In this document: positions 1-10,718 of the stretch, one piece after another | Position numbering within the stretch: the first letter of the stretch is position 1 | Layout: every line of letters begins with the position of its first letter | Assembly (NCBI GenBank): GCA_963281255.1 | Contig: OY725489.1 | Coordinates: forward strand, 4,650,001-4,714,000 | Source: Aphrocallistes beatrix | Taxonomy: Eukaryota > Porifera > Hexactinellida > Sceptrulophora > Aphrocallistidae | DNA: 64,000 bases | Direction: 5' to 3' | The notes under the pieces: model-generated | The model's input: only the letters and a program-made list of their open reading frames with translations | Database searches by the model: none | Told to the model about the DNA's origin: nothing | Position numbers and translations under genes: made by a program

Positions 1-298
1 ATTTGGGGCTATATCTTGAAAACCGCGATAGCTAGACATTCAAATATAATTCCATTTGATAGCCAATAGACTATTTCCTTTTTGTGATAATATAATTTCG
101 ACGTCTAAATTCAATGAGTTACGATTTATTAGACAATTTATCATATTGATCACATTTGGTGTTTTGTCGAATATTATGTAAACCATTGAATTTAGACGTC
201 GAAATTATATTATCCCTTAATAGGATATAGTCTATTGATTATCAAATGGAATTACATTTGAATGTTTAGCTATCGCGGTTTTCAAGATATAGCCCCAA
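1..298. repeat. Foldback (inverted repeat) element
   Basis: Bases 1-124 and 177-298 are inverted copies of each other, about 90% identical by eye, separated by roughly 50 bp. Both outer ends carry the motif GGGGCTATATCTTGAAAACC (inverted on the right). The left end may extend beyond the window. No coding potential. It is probably a foldback or MITE-type non-autonomous element; no target duplication can be judged because the left flank is missing. Confidence 0.8.
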
Positions 299-489
299 CT
301 GACCAAAACACGTTTCCATACCAAAACTGGAATGTTTCAATATTCCAAAAAAAATCTTCGTATTAACCCATTTTTCGTATTAACCCATTCACATCTTAGT
401 TCTATGCGGAAACTTTATAATAAAAACACTTAGAAATGCCCATAAACGGCCTCTGATAATCACTAAATTTATCAAAAAGGATAGGCATC

Positions 490-815
490 AGAGCACTTCA
501 AAAGTAGGATGGCTTGTCGTTCAAACAAAAGTGGATAAACATGCCCGCCCATAAAAGGTAGGATAGACATGCCAGTACAACTATAAGTAAAATAGCATGG
601 CCGTCAAACCAAAATTAGAAAGCCATGGCCGTCCCAGCTAAAAAACAAGATAGGCAAGCCCCAAACAAATCGGAATAGCCATTGCAGCAAACAAAAGTAG
701 GATAACCATGCCTCCCTAAAAAGGTAGGATAGCTATGGCCGCCCATAAAAAGGGGATAGGCATCGCAGAGAAAAAAAGTGGGATAGCTATAGCTGTTTAA
801 ACAAAAGTCGTGCAA
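490..815 (+). repeat. Satellite A array (about 32-bp unit)
   Basis: Degenerate tandem units of about 30-34 bp around AAAAGTAGGATAGCCATGGC followed by CGCCCAACC. Units differ by substitutions and small indels. The minus-strand ORF over this block is only the translated repeat. The same satellite recurs at 1,330-2,300, 3,035-3,175, 17,455-17,496, 19,184-19,400, 19,765-19,825, 19,960-20,340, 38,080-38,215 and 49,690-49,715. Confidence 0.85.
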
Positions 816-821
816 CGAGGT

Positions 822-1310
822 AAGTAATATACAGATATGAATTAGTTACTAGTTAATTGCACACAGAAAAGAAACTAAATTGTTGCTACCAGAGTGCGGC
901 ATTTCACAAATTAGCATTGGGTGCCGCAACCCCCTCACGGAATTGCCGCACCCTAAAAATTGGGCTGGCTATGCCTCTGGTTGCTACATCTTACTGAGTA
1001 TTTCTAAGTACTAAGTAATGCTAAACTAATGGGCTGGCAATAACAAAATCGTTACATCACTCCTCCTCAAGAATCTGCAGTCGCTTTGCGTCTGTCAAAC
1101 GCAAAACACATTCGTCATAGCGGTCGGGCACTCTGTGTGATCTTATCGGTTCATGCTCAGGTATTAAATAATTTCTCTCTTCCTCGTGATAAACATCACC
1201 TGAGCTTACATCCTCTACATTCGGCTGTGAAGTTTCACTCTCCGATTGGGGCGCACACCAGGCTTCAAGTCCTGTCTCTAGTACCACGAGGGAGAGCCTT
1301 GGCTTCACAG
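822..1310 (-). mobile_element. Relic of a Ty3/Gypsy element 3' end with LTR
   Basis: About 820-1,056 resembles the LTR at 3,748-3,931 (shared blocks around AGAAACTAAATTG, ACTAATGGG and the boundary TACATCACTCC), and the adjacent minus-strand sequence encodes a VPDRY-containing tail like the integrase end of the larger fossil at 3,951-8,335. It is a fragment only, broken and old, from a related but distinct element. A small hAT MITE has inserted into its LTR. Confidence 0.65.
890..979. mobile_element. hAT-type MITE, 90 bp, inside a relic LTR
   Basis: Ends read CAGAG...CTCTG and the element is flanked by a perfect 8-bp direct repeat GTTGCTAC (882-889 and 980-987). An 8-bp target duplication with CAG-type ends is the hAT signature. 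Related LTR sequence at 3,748-3,931 lacks the insert, so this is a clean insertion. Confidence 0.75.
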
Positions 1311-1329
1311 GAAAAGGAGGATAAACCGA

Positions 1330-2300
1330 CCAACGACCAACTAAAAATAGGATAGGAATGGCTCAACTGACCAAAATTCGGATAGCTATTGCCGCAAAAA
1401 AAGAACGATAGCAAGGGCGCCCCGTTAAAGGTAGGTCATCTATCGCTACCAAACAAAAGTAGGCTAAAGATGGTCGTCTAAGAAGTAGGATGACAAGGGA
1501 GCACAAATAAAAAAGGAGAGCCATGTTCGCACACAAAATAGAACGAAAGCAAGGGCGCCACAATAAAGGTAGGACATCCATGGACATCCAACCAAAGTAG
1601 ATAAGCCATGGCAACCCACGAAATTTAGGATAGCCATGGCCACGCAGGAAAAGTAGGATAACCATGGCCGACCAACTAAAAATAGATAGGTATGGATAAC
1701 CAATTCGGGTTGCCATTGCCGTCCACTGTAAAGTTAAATTGCGGGCAGTCCAAACAAAGTAGGATAAACATGGCTGCGAGCAAAAAGAAGAGTTGACATG
1801 GCCGTCCAACAAAAAGTAGGATAGCCATGGCCTCCTACGAAAAGTAGAATAGCCGTGGACGAACTTTTTTGGATAGCCATGGCTCTACTTGTACAACCAG
1901 AAGTAGGGTAGCTTTTCTTCCAAGTTCCTACCAAAAGTAGGCTAATCATGGCCGCCCACAAAAAGCAGTATAGTCATTGCGACCAACTAAAAGTAGGATA
2001 TAGTATATGGCTGCACAACTAAAATAGGATAGGAATGCCCCCTCCCCAAACAAAATTCGGATAGCTGTTCCGAGCATAAAAAAAAGAATAGCCTTTGCCA
2101 AGAAATGAAAGAAGGATAACCATGACCTCCGACGAAAAGTAGAACAGCCGTTGCCGCAATACGATAGTAGGATAGCAATGACCGTACAACAAAATGTAGG
2201 ATGCCTTTCCTTCCATCAAATAGGAGGGTAAGTAAGGCCGACAACGAAGGTAGGCTATCAATGCCGTCAACTAATAGTAGGATAGCCATGGCCATACTGG
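1330..2300 (+). repeat. Satellite A array, long block
   Basis: Nearly 1 kb of the 30-34-bp satellite, about 28-30 degenerate units. The longest minus-strand ORFs here (up to about 149 codons) are repeat translations with periodic hydrophobic peptides (SYF/MAI patterns), in different frames, without gene-like features. Confidence 0.85.
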
Positions 2301-3034
2301 CACATTCCAAACCGTTTTTGCTTAATGTGAATTCTTTCTATTATGAACAGATTTTTTGGTCCTCAAGGGGTTCACAATAAGCGACCCATTTTATTGGATA
2401 TCCAGATTTTTTTAACTTTATGGCTTTGTAATTAGTTCAGTTGAGGTGGGTCTATACTCCCGGAAAATATTTCTCAAAACTAAAATCTGGAATTAAAACT
2501 AAGTTAATCCTTTTAAATTTAGTTCAATAGTGCTTTAAGAATCGAGAAATACCATTTCCGAGACAAAAATATCAGAATTTTTGGGCAGGGATGTGTCAAG
2601 AAATACAGACTCACAACAAGTTTCAAACTGGGGTTCCAGCTCTACTCTTGAGTCTTGAAACGGGACACCTAAATATTTAGCTACACCAATGAATAATTCC
2701 AAAATCATCAACAATACACAAAGGAACCGTTATTACTGAATTTCAGTTCGCATATAATTCAGATATAACATCATATAAAGTCAATCAAATATTATTTAGG
2801 ATAATCATACACCTATCATTTCAAAGATCGGATAGATTCTTTTTAAGTGCCTATAATTTATTATAAGATACATTTTGAATATAAACATTTAGGAAATGTT
2901 TAAAATTAGTAAAAAATAAACATATTAGTTTCTCGATGCTGACTGAATTTGGAAATGATAGGGACAACAAAAAACATCAAAACACAAGCCCCCCTTGGCG
3001 ATACGTTCTTACTATGGCCCTGTGCGACATCAAA
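2301..3034. other. No gene or repeat recognised
   Basis: AT-rich spacer between satellite A blocks. I see no ORF, structured RNA or element ends here. Confidence 0.5.
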
Positions 3035-3245
3035 AAAGAAAGGTAGCATTGCCACTCAAATAAAAAAGAACACTAGCGAAGGCGCTCAACCAAAAGTAGG
3101 ACATCCATTGCCACCAAGCAAAAGTAGGATGCCTGGCCGTCTAACCAAAAGTATGATAAAGATAATGGCATAGCAGATTGGAGAAAAGGACACCAGATTG
3201 GTAAATCGCATAGCATATCGGGGAATTCAACACCCGAAAGTTGCA
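3035..3245 (+). repeat. Satellite A fragment joined to a satellite B fragment
   Basis: 3,035-3,172 carries satellite A units. It passes at about 3,175 into a short piece of satellite B (AGATTGGAGAAAAGGACACC, then AAATCGCATAGC), the repeat that forms the long array at 13,010-16,245. This is an A/B junction outside the main arrays. Confidence 0.6.
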
Positions 3246-3354
3246 CCGATAGGGTAATTTTGAGCTCAAGGGGTTAAAAGCGCACGAAACAAATATGCCC
3301 GTGCGACAAATTCAGGGAAAGACCGTTAATAAATTAAATCATAAATCATACTTA

Positions 3355-3610
3355 ACAATAATATCTACCGATCATCTGACTCTCCAATCCATAGTATGTT
3401 TATCCAATGGAGGTGTGTATCTCCAATCCTGTCATCTCTTCTTCGATCGAGCGTGCAATCCTCACAGCATCCTTTCTCGAAACGAGTGAGCGTCCATATC
3501 ACAAACTAAGCATTTGTCCAATATTACAAGTGTCCGCTTCGTTAATTGAGTATCAACTCTCCAATTAAACATCTAATTCTCCAATGGAGAGTCCGTTTTG
3601 TAGTGAAGAA
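3355..3610. repeat. Satellite C, left block
   Basis: Short degenerate units around TCTCCAATTGAG with CGTCCGTTT spacers. The same repeat reappears at about 8,390-9,000 on the other side of the Ty3/Gypsy fossil, so that element interrupts or abuts this array. Confidence 0.6.
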
Positions 3611-3747
3611 GAGCTAGGAAGGGTAGCATGGAAAATAGTCGTTAACATTGGGAAGATAATCGACTACCAGGGGCGTCGAACCTTTCGAAATCTAGTTGAA
3701 ATTTTGGGGATTTAAGGGAGGCTCAGCCCTATATTATCTATAGCTAC

Positions 3748-3931
3748 TGTTAAGTGCAAGGGCAATTAGTCTGGAGCAATATATAATATACAAATTAGCT
3801 AGATATACACAGTTAAGAAAACTAAATTAGTGGCTACTACACTAATGACTAATCTCACTAATACTACTAGACTTATCTAGGAAACTAATGGGTTTTTACT
3901 AAAGTACGTATTTAGCATAGACATGACATCA
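3748..3931 (-). repeat. LTR of the Ty3/Gypsy fossil
   Basis: Begins TGTTAAGTGC and ends CATGACATCA on the plus strand, so it has TG...CA ends. It is bounded on the internal side by a polypurine tract (CTCCCCCTTT on plus, 3,932-3,941). The length of about 184 bp is short but within the range for Ty3/Gypsy elements. Confidence 0.7.
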
Positions 3932-6900
3932 CTCCCCCTTTCGAAAAAGTCTAGTCCTGTCCATGCGGTAATATGTACATCACCCATTCTCCATAGCGGT
4001 CCGGAACCTTTCGCTGCCTGACCGAGCGTCTAGGCTGTTGTTCCACAGTTACGCGCCCCTCATTTTCTCCCCTGGTTTCAGAGTCCTCAGCCTCGATCGT
4101 AGGTGACTGTATGTCGTCCGGTATTTGTTCAGGGGGTGTCGCTGCTGTTGCCGTAGGGCTACTTCCGCATGGGTCCTGCCGGGTACTGCTGTTGGGTACC
4201 TCAGTGGCGGGTGCTGGCGCTCGTTTATATCTGTTCAAGTGTACAACGCGCCTACTACTTACTCCAGGGACGCTGATATGTACGTTAACTCCTCGCTTCT
4301 CTGCCACATGCCATGGCCCACGGTACAGGGGTTCCAAGGAGTCTGACCTTGCTTCATCTTCAGGAGTACCCGATCTCCCTCTTCTACGTACGTCCTTCGA
4401 GTACCCCGGTCGTAATACCTCGACATCTTCTCCCTCGCAGTTTCCAAATTTGACGCAACCTCTTCATAGAGTTCCTTATTTCGCTACTTCTTGGTTTCGC
4501 AGTAGTCACTTGTATTGGTGAAGCTCTCCATGCCGCCTAGCCGCAGTGCGGCGTCTACTCGTCCGAAGCTGGGTTCCAAACATCACTTCGTTCGGCGCCA
4601 ACCCCGAGCTCGCATTCGACTGGGCGTTGTGAAGGAAGCACACTTCTCGGAGTAGTTTCGGCCATTCGGTACGCCCCACGTCCTTCTCGGCCAGAAGACA
4701 CCGCATTGCCTGTTTGAAAGACTGTATGCTTCTTTCGGCCTCACCATCCCCTTGCGGATGGTACGGAGTGGAGTGTAGTTTCTCGATTCCAAGTCGTCGG
4801 CACAATTGTCTGACGAGGCACCCATCTACATTCTGGCCTTGATCTGAAAGGAGAGCTAGAGGATACCCATGTCTTAAGAACCATCCCGAATCCAAGGCTT
4901 CTGTAATACTTTGAGCTGTCTGGTCCTTCATGGGCATGGCCTCGACATACTTGGAAAATAGGTCTACAATGATTAACACGTAGCGAAATCCATCCTTGGA
5001 CCATGGTAGCGTGGCTACATCGTATGCGATCATGGCACGGGGGAATTTCCACTTCGGTATGAGGGGGTTGAGCGGTTGCTTGCGGGTGCTTGACCTCTTA
5101 TTCTTCAAGCAAACGATGCAACTTTTACATACAGCCTCTGCGTCCGAGTACATGTACATCCCTTTCCAAAAGAACCGCCTCTTCAACTCTTCAACCGTTC
5201 GCTGGATGCCTCCATGGAATGTCCAGTGCAGTAACTCCAGAGCAGCCTGGCGAAGGGAAGCTGGGATTACTATACGATTTCCCCGGTACAGGACTCCATC
5301 CCGGACCCTAAGCCGAGAGAACTTCTTTAGTTCCCCGGCCACTACTATTCCCCCCTTCTGGAGTTGTATAATTGCATCTGACGTCACCTTGTCGAGCGCC
5401 TGGGCCTCCGCTAATCTCGAAAATAACTCAGGATATGTGATCGGGTCGCACTCTCCATTCTCCTCACTTGTCACCCTATAAATGTGTTCTTCGAAGAACT
5501 CTGAATCGTCGTTTATCGCTCTGTCTATCTCAGTCGTGCTCCTGCTCAATCGATCTGCTGCAAGGTTTTCAGCCCCTCTCCTATATCGTACCTGATAGTT
5601 CAAAGGCTCCAGTTCGAGGATCCACCTTGCGTACTTTCCCCTCGGGTCTCTCTGGCTTCTGAGCCACACCAAGGGGTTATGATCCGTCCAGATGACGACT
5701 TCCACAGCCGCGTGTAGGTATTTCCGCCACTTCTGTGCGGCCGCAACAATGGGCCAGGCCTCCCTCTCTCCAACACTATACTTCTGTTGAGCGGGGTTCA
5801 GTGCCGATGAAAAGAAAGCAAGCGGTTTCACCTGCCCCTGTTCGTTTTCCTGGGCCAGCACCCCTCCCACCGCGTCTCTAGAGGCATCGACCTCTAGATG
5901 GAAGGGCCTCGTCCAGTCGGGAAAAGCAAGGACCACGGGGTTTTGTGCCAATGCCTCGCAAAATGTTAAGTCACTTTCCTCGCAATCCTCATCCCAGCGC
6001 CACTGTACACTCTTCTTCGTAAGCCTGTACAATGGCAATGCGAGTGCGGACATGTTTGGTATGAAATCCCTATAGTTGATCAATCCCAGGAAGGAGCGGA
6101 GTTCTGTCAAGTTGCGCGGTCGAGGCTGATTCCTGATCTTTGCTACCAAGCTAGGTAGGGGTCGATACCCCTCATTGGGCAGAAGGTGACCCAATAACTC
6201 GGTCTCACGAAAAGCGAACCTACACTTGTCCCGTCGCAGTTGCATGTTCGCGGATCGGTAAGACTCCAAGACTATACGCAGATGCCGAAGATGCTCTTCG
6301 AATGAACTGGAGTATGTAAGTGTGTCGTCTATATACGGGAGGCTGTTGGTAGCTCCTCTGAGAGCTGAGTCAATGGCTTGCTGATATGTGGCCTGTGCGT
6401 TGCACAACCCGAACGGCATTACACAGAATTCGTACTGCCCTCGAGCTGTAACGAACGCTGTCTTCTCACGATCGGATTCCGCAATCGGGATACTCCAATA
6501 GGCGCTAGCACCATCTAAAGAGGAGAAAATTGTACTTCCTCGTAGTTTATCAAGAATGTCCTTGACGTCTGGTAGCGGGTAGGCATACTTCTTTGTTTGA
6601 TCATTCAGGTAGCGGTAGTCGACGGCGAAGCGATAAGACTTGTCCTTCTTCTGTACCAGAATAACTCGACTTGCCCACGGTGACGAGGATTGTCGAATGA
6701 CCCCATTTTCTAGCATTTGGGTTATCTGTGTATTAACTTCCCTTTAACACGCGGGGAAACTCGTGCCTCTGGCCCTGATCGGTTGGGCATTACCTGTTTC
6801 GATGATGTGTTGCGCTTGCGCGGTAACACTAGGTTTCTTAGGGTTTGCTGCAAAGACGTCGTGGAATTCCTCCAGCAACGCTATAATTCGCCTGGACAGC

Positions 6901-8335
6901 TGGGGAGTGATATCGGGGTTGATATTCCATCTGGTACCAGGACTAGCTTCCTTGCTTTGTGAATCGCAAACGGTAGTCGCTACTAATTCCGCTCGGGACA
7001 ATGCTTGGCCGCCAGTAATGGTGGCCTCGGAGTTCACCCAGAAATTCCTGAGTCTAACTTTATGGTTATCCCAATTGAATTCGGTAGAGGGGTACCTCAT
7101 AAGGAAGTCTCTCCCTAGTATAATGGTAGGTTCTATGCTGTTCAACACTGTGAAGCTGTGTCTCACTATCTCGCCTTTCCCCACATCCACTCGCAGCTGT
7201 ACTCTACCCACTGTCTCGACTGGAGTAGCGCAACGCTGTGTACCCGGCTGCGTCCGGGTGTGTACTCTGCCCCAATCGCCTTGAGTGACTGGACGTCCAC
7301 TACTGAGGGCTGAGCGTCTGAATCGAGGAGGGCTTGGATAGCATGTCCGTTTAAGCACACTCGGATGACTACTCCCGACTGAATAGCGTTCCCGTCTTGA
7401 TGTCCCTGCTGAGCCGGAACCTCGAGTGTCATAACCCGCTTCGCCGAGAAACAATCGCGACGATGATGGACTTGTTTGCCACACTGTTGACAGTATTGCC
7501 GAGGACACTTTCGTTGGAAATGCCGTGTATCCCCACAAACAAAACACGCTGGTCGCTTCCCTTGAGACTTAGTCCACTTTCCTGCACTACTCCCGGTTCT
7601 AGGTAGTCCCGACGAGGGGTTTCGTCGACTTAGTGTGTTGACACCCTCGACCCGAATGTCGTCACAATACTCGGCGCTGCTATATTCCTGAGGGTTCATA
7701 TGCTTCTTCTCTCCTAAGACTAGGGGGTCATCATCGCAGCTTCCTGGCGGCTCTCGTTTCCCGAATTCTTCTGAGCGCACCTCAAGTAGACGATTCAAAT
7801 CCCTGTTCCCTTGATCGAGCGGGATACCCTTCTCTGTTATTGTCTTGCGCACCATTATTATGAATATTCGCGCGCTCTGCTTTGTAATTTCATCGCGTGC
7901 CGCCATCCAATCTTTTAGCGTGCTCTGTACGGCGGGCGGTAACTGGCTTGTCAATACAAGATAGGGCATTCGTAGAGGAACTTGTGCGTCCTGTGCCGCG
8001 GAGCGTAGCTCGTAAAAATAATCGTCGACGGGAATTCCCGCTTCCAGGACTTTATGGCAAAGGGTAAGTAACGCCTGTTGAGGATCGATCGGGGGGTCTG
8101 GGACACTTGATTAGAGCCTCAAATGCGGGGTCTAAACCCTCTGCTTCACTAACAACGTCCTTGACGGTTTCCCTCTCTGCGGGCCTACGGCAGACATACG
8201 CGGGTAGGAGACCGACTGCGAGCTTTTGTCCGTCCTCCCTGGTTAATAGCGGAGCGACATCGGCTCGAAAAAACTTCTCCCAGGTTGCTATCCGCTCACC
8301 CGGCTGGAGAGGTAGAATATTGAGAGACAAATAAA
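3748..8335 (-). mobile_element. Ty3/Gypsy LTR retrotransposon fossil
   Basis: A broken Ty3/Gypsy element on the minus strand. Parts visible in order: gag region (about 7,600-8,330), two CCHC zinc knuckles (about 7,470-7,560), aspartic protease region (about 7,150-7,330), reverse transcriptase (about 6,040-6,720), RNase H (about 5,530-5,910), integrase zinc-binding and catalytic core (about 4,720-5,230), an integrase C-terminal region with a VPDRY-type tail (about 3,955-4,450), a polypurine tract (3,932-3,941), and one LTR (3,748-3,931). No envelope gene is seen and I find no second LTR upstream of gag, so it looks 5'-truncated. The coding region is spread over several frames, with at least three breaks. 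Age cannot be judged from LTR divergence because one LTR is missing; the long surviving pol frame suggests moderate age. Confidence 0.92.
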
Positions 8336-8349
8336 TTACTCAAATTAAT

Positions 8350-9000
8350 TTGTAAAATAAATGTAAAATAAATGGGATTTCCAGTCGCTTTGAAGGTGCA
8401 AAATCTAGCTTCTTTCCCATCGATTGCTTTGTTCCAATTGGAAGTCCGTTGCACCCATCACTCCCCCAATTGAACATGTATGTCTTCAATTGAGCCAAAA
8501 ATTCTGACCATAAGGCTGTCCACTTATCCAATATAACATCTACATAGTATTTCCACAGTTGAACCTCCGTTTCTCCAATATAACGGTCGTATTCCTTACC
8601 AAATGTCCGGATCTCTAATTGAGCTCATTTCTTCCCCAATAGAACATATATTCCTTCAATCGCGTTTCCGTTTCTCCAATAGAGCATCTGTCTCTCCAAT
8701 TGAAGGTCTTTTTCCCAATTTAGCGTCCGTTTCTCCATTTGACTGTCCGCTTCCTTAATGTACCCGCCATTACTAAAAACATTACATAAATTTGTAAAAT
8801 AAAAGAAGATGAGAGAAGACTACTAAAGCATTTTGAATAATTATTTACATTCATAAGAGTACTGTATACATTCAAATAGACATTATTTATAAATAGACTC
8901 TATAAATGCAGATGGAACGAATTTATTTTCTTATTAATCATCTATCTCCCGCATTGAGCTTCCGTTTCTCCAATCGAGTCTGTTTCGCCAATTACTTGTA
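8350..9000. repeat. Satellite C, right block
   Basis: Repeated CTCCAATTGAGC/CCGTTTCTCC motifs at irregular 20-40-bp spacing, interrupted by an AT-rich stretch (8,760-8,930). It matches the block at 3,355-3,610. No coding potential. Confidence 0.6.
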
Positions 9001-9211
9001 ATATTTATAACAAAAACGTTGTAAAGTTAAAACCATATCTATAGTTGGAGTAAGAAATCATAACGATTTAAATCGTATAATAGAAGTTTTTAACATTCGA
9101 ATAAGAACAAACAAACAAATTAAATGGAGATCTAAAGTTTACACACAAACTTGAGATATTTACTCAACAGTAAAGATCAGAGTAGATAAAACAGAATACT
9201 AATATAACGCT

Positions 9212-9588
9212 GAGCGACAATGTCGCTGACTCTAGCAATAGCATTGCTAGAGTTATTCGAGCATAACTCAGCCATTATAGGAGATAGAAGGCTGAAATTT
9301 TAATAGAATCTGTATACTAACATGTCTCACATATGATGCAACTATCATCAAAAAATGATGACTCATCACTTTGTTATGACGTCATCATTACGTATCAAAA
9401 ATTTTAAAATTGACAAATTTGGAGATTTTTCGAGTGATATCGATTATCACAGTAGGACAGACATATTTAGAGATACTATCTCCCTTATGATTAACCAATG
9501 TGACCCCAGGCGACCGAAGGGAGCCTCCGACGGACACAAAGGGTCCGCCAGCCTCGCAGCGCAAGCAAGCGAAGCGCGCTTGTGTATC
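9212..9588 (+). repeat. R-family repeat, copy 1 (5' rearranged)
   Basis: Member of a dispersed repeat (named R here) with an AT-rich body and a GC-rich hairpin tail ending GCGAAGCGCGCTTGTG. The body contains an AP-1-like TGACTCA and a CRE-like TGACGTCA. The front differs from complete copies and carries a small hairpin (TCTAGCAATAGCATTGCTAG). The ORFs on both strands here are repeat shadows. Confidence 0.8.
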
Positions 9589-9796
9589 ATTATTTGTCAA
9601 CATTATATTTTACTACGTTAATTTACTTCTTTATTAATGCTAATGTTTACAATTTGAAGAAGTTGTGTTTAATCTAATGTATGTGTAATTACAAGTCAAA
9701 ATAGAAAAATTGTTTTCCTGTTTTTGTTGTCCAAAATTCATTAAATATAAAATTGTTGTCCGTTTTCTAAAAATGTACTGTTAAGCTGTTCGATCT

Positions 9797-10474
9797 TCAC
9801 ACATTTTTCATATACTCCTCCATCTTATCTGTTATGTCCAGTAAGTGAATCAAAGTTTGAGTGTATACTCTAGATCTCTTCCATTTTATTTGTTTGTTTA
9901 CTCTAATCAAAAAGTCAAAGTCTTCTAAGATATGACCGAGTTCATCTTGATTAAATGCTAAATCAACTTCCGTTGGTAAAAGATCAGGATCACTAACAAT
10001 GGGGACGCCTGTCTCAACACCTGAGATTTCAGGTTCCATCGATGCGATGGCACTTCTAACAATTGTGTCGTTGATTCTTTGTTTTCCATTGAGAGTAGTT
10101 CCCGAAACTTGCATCTGCTTGGCCTTCTTTATCAGTTCTTTCCCGAATTGGGATTTAATTTTCACATCATGGACACGGGTTAGATGATGATGTAATCTAA
10201 ATTTGCAGTAATATAAGCTGAAATAGATAGACCATGATTGAAAGACCTAGTATCATAATCTATTATAATAATATACCAGTCTCGCATGACGTATTTGTTG
10301 CACACTTGGTTGTCTTCGTCCACAAATGGACAGATGACATGAGGCTTTTCTTTATTTTTGTCTGCCCGACTTTTTGAATAGAATTTCGTATACATTTTCC
10401 TCGGGATGACAGAGCTGTATGTGCCGTTTTAACTTTGCAAAATCTTTATTGCAAATGTTGCAGTATTCCTTACT
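9797..10474 (-). pseudogene. Zinc-finger protein gene, left member of head-to-head pair
   Basis: Function unknown. Translated on the minus strand from about 10,483, it begins like its rightward neighbour (CNICNKDFAKLKRHIQLCH, a C2H2 finger). A second zinc-binding segment (CPFVDEDNQVCNKYVMRD) follows, then a short intron of about 58 bp (GTATAT...TTTCAG) joining to YYCKFRLHHHLTRVHD. The remainder (KIKSQFGKELIKKAK...EEYMKNV, ending at 9,797) diverges from the neighbour and stops far sooner, with no recombinase domain. One extra base after the first finger, relative to the neighbour, shifts the frame, so as read it is broken. It could be a truncated paralog of the gene at 10,719. Confidence 0.6.
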
Positions 10475-10489
10475 AGACGACGTCATTTC

Positions 10490-10712
10490 AGTTTTTCAAA
10501 TTTAAAATACTAGATCTTCTTTCAGTAGAAAGGTATTTGTATTGAATCTATTGATAATGAATCCCTTAGCTGTTATATTAATAACTCTCAAACTAAATAT
10601 AGGAATTTGCACATAATGTTTAAATGGAGTCTGTGTTGTTAATATAACAGCTAAGGGATTCATTTTCAATCCAAATACCTTCAATTGAAAGATCTAATCT
10701 AAAATTTGAAAA
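10490..10712. promoter_or_regulatory. Inverted-repeat core between two divergent genes
   Basis: The start regions of the two divergent zinc-finger genes are inverted copies: the left and right halves share TTTCAGTTTTTCAAATTT and TGAATCCCTTAGCTGTTATA around a unique centre of about 60 bp (10,575-10,640). Both start codons lie at its edges. It may be a shared bidirectional promoter or simply the hinge of an inverted duplication. No TATA box stands out. Confidence 0.5.
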
Positions 10713-10718
10713 ACTGAA

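Noticed and set aside
1363-2310. Several minus-strand ORFs of 75-149 codons with hydrophobic repeats, suggestive of membrane proteins
   Set aside because: They follow satellite A units in several overlapping frames; the peptide periodicity is that of the repeat.
4111-5481. Plus-strand ORFs of 136 and 161 codons
   Set aside because: Antisense shadows of the Ty3/Gypsy pol region.
8336-9210. Search for the missing upstream LTR of the Ty3/Gypsy fossil
   Set aside because: No sequence resembling 3,748-3,931 is visible there; the region is satellite C and AT-rich DNA.
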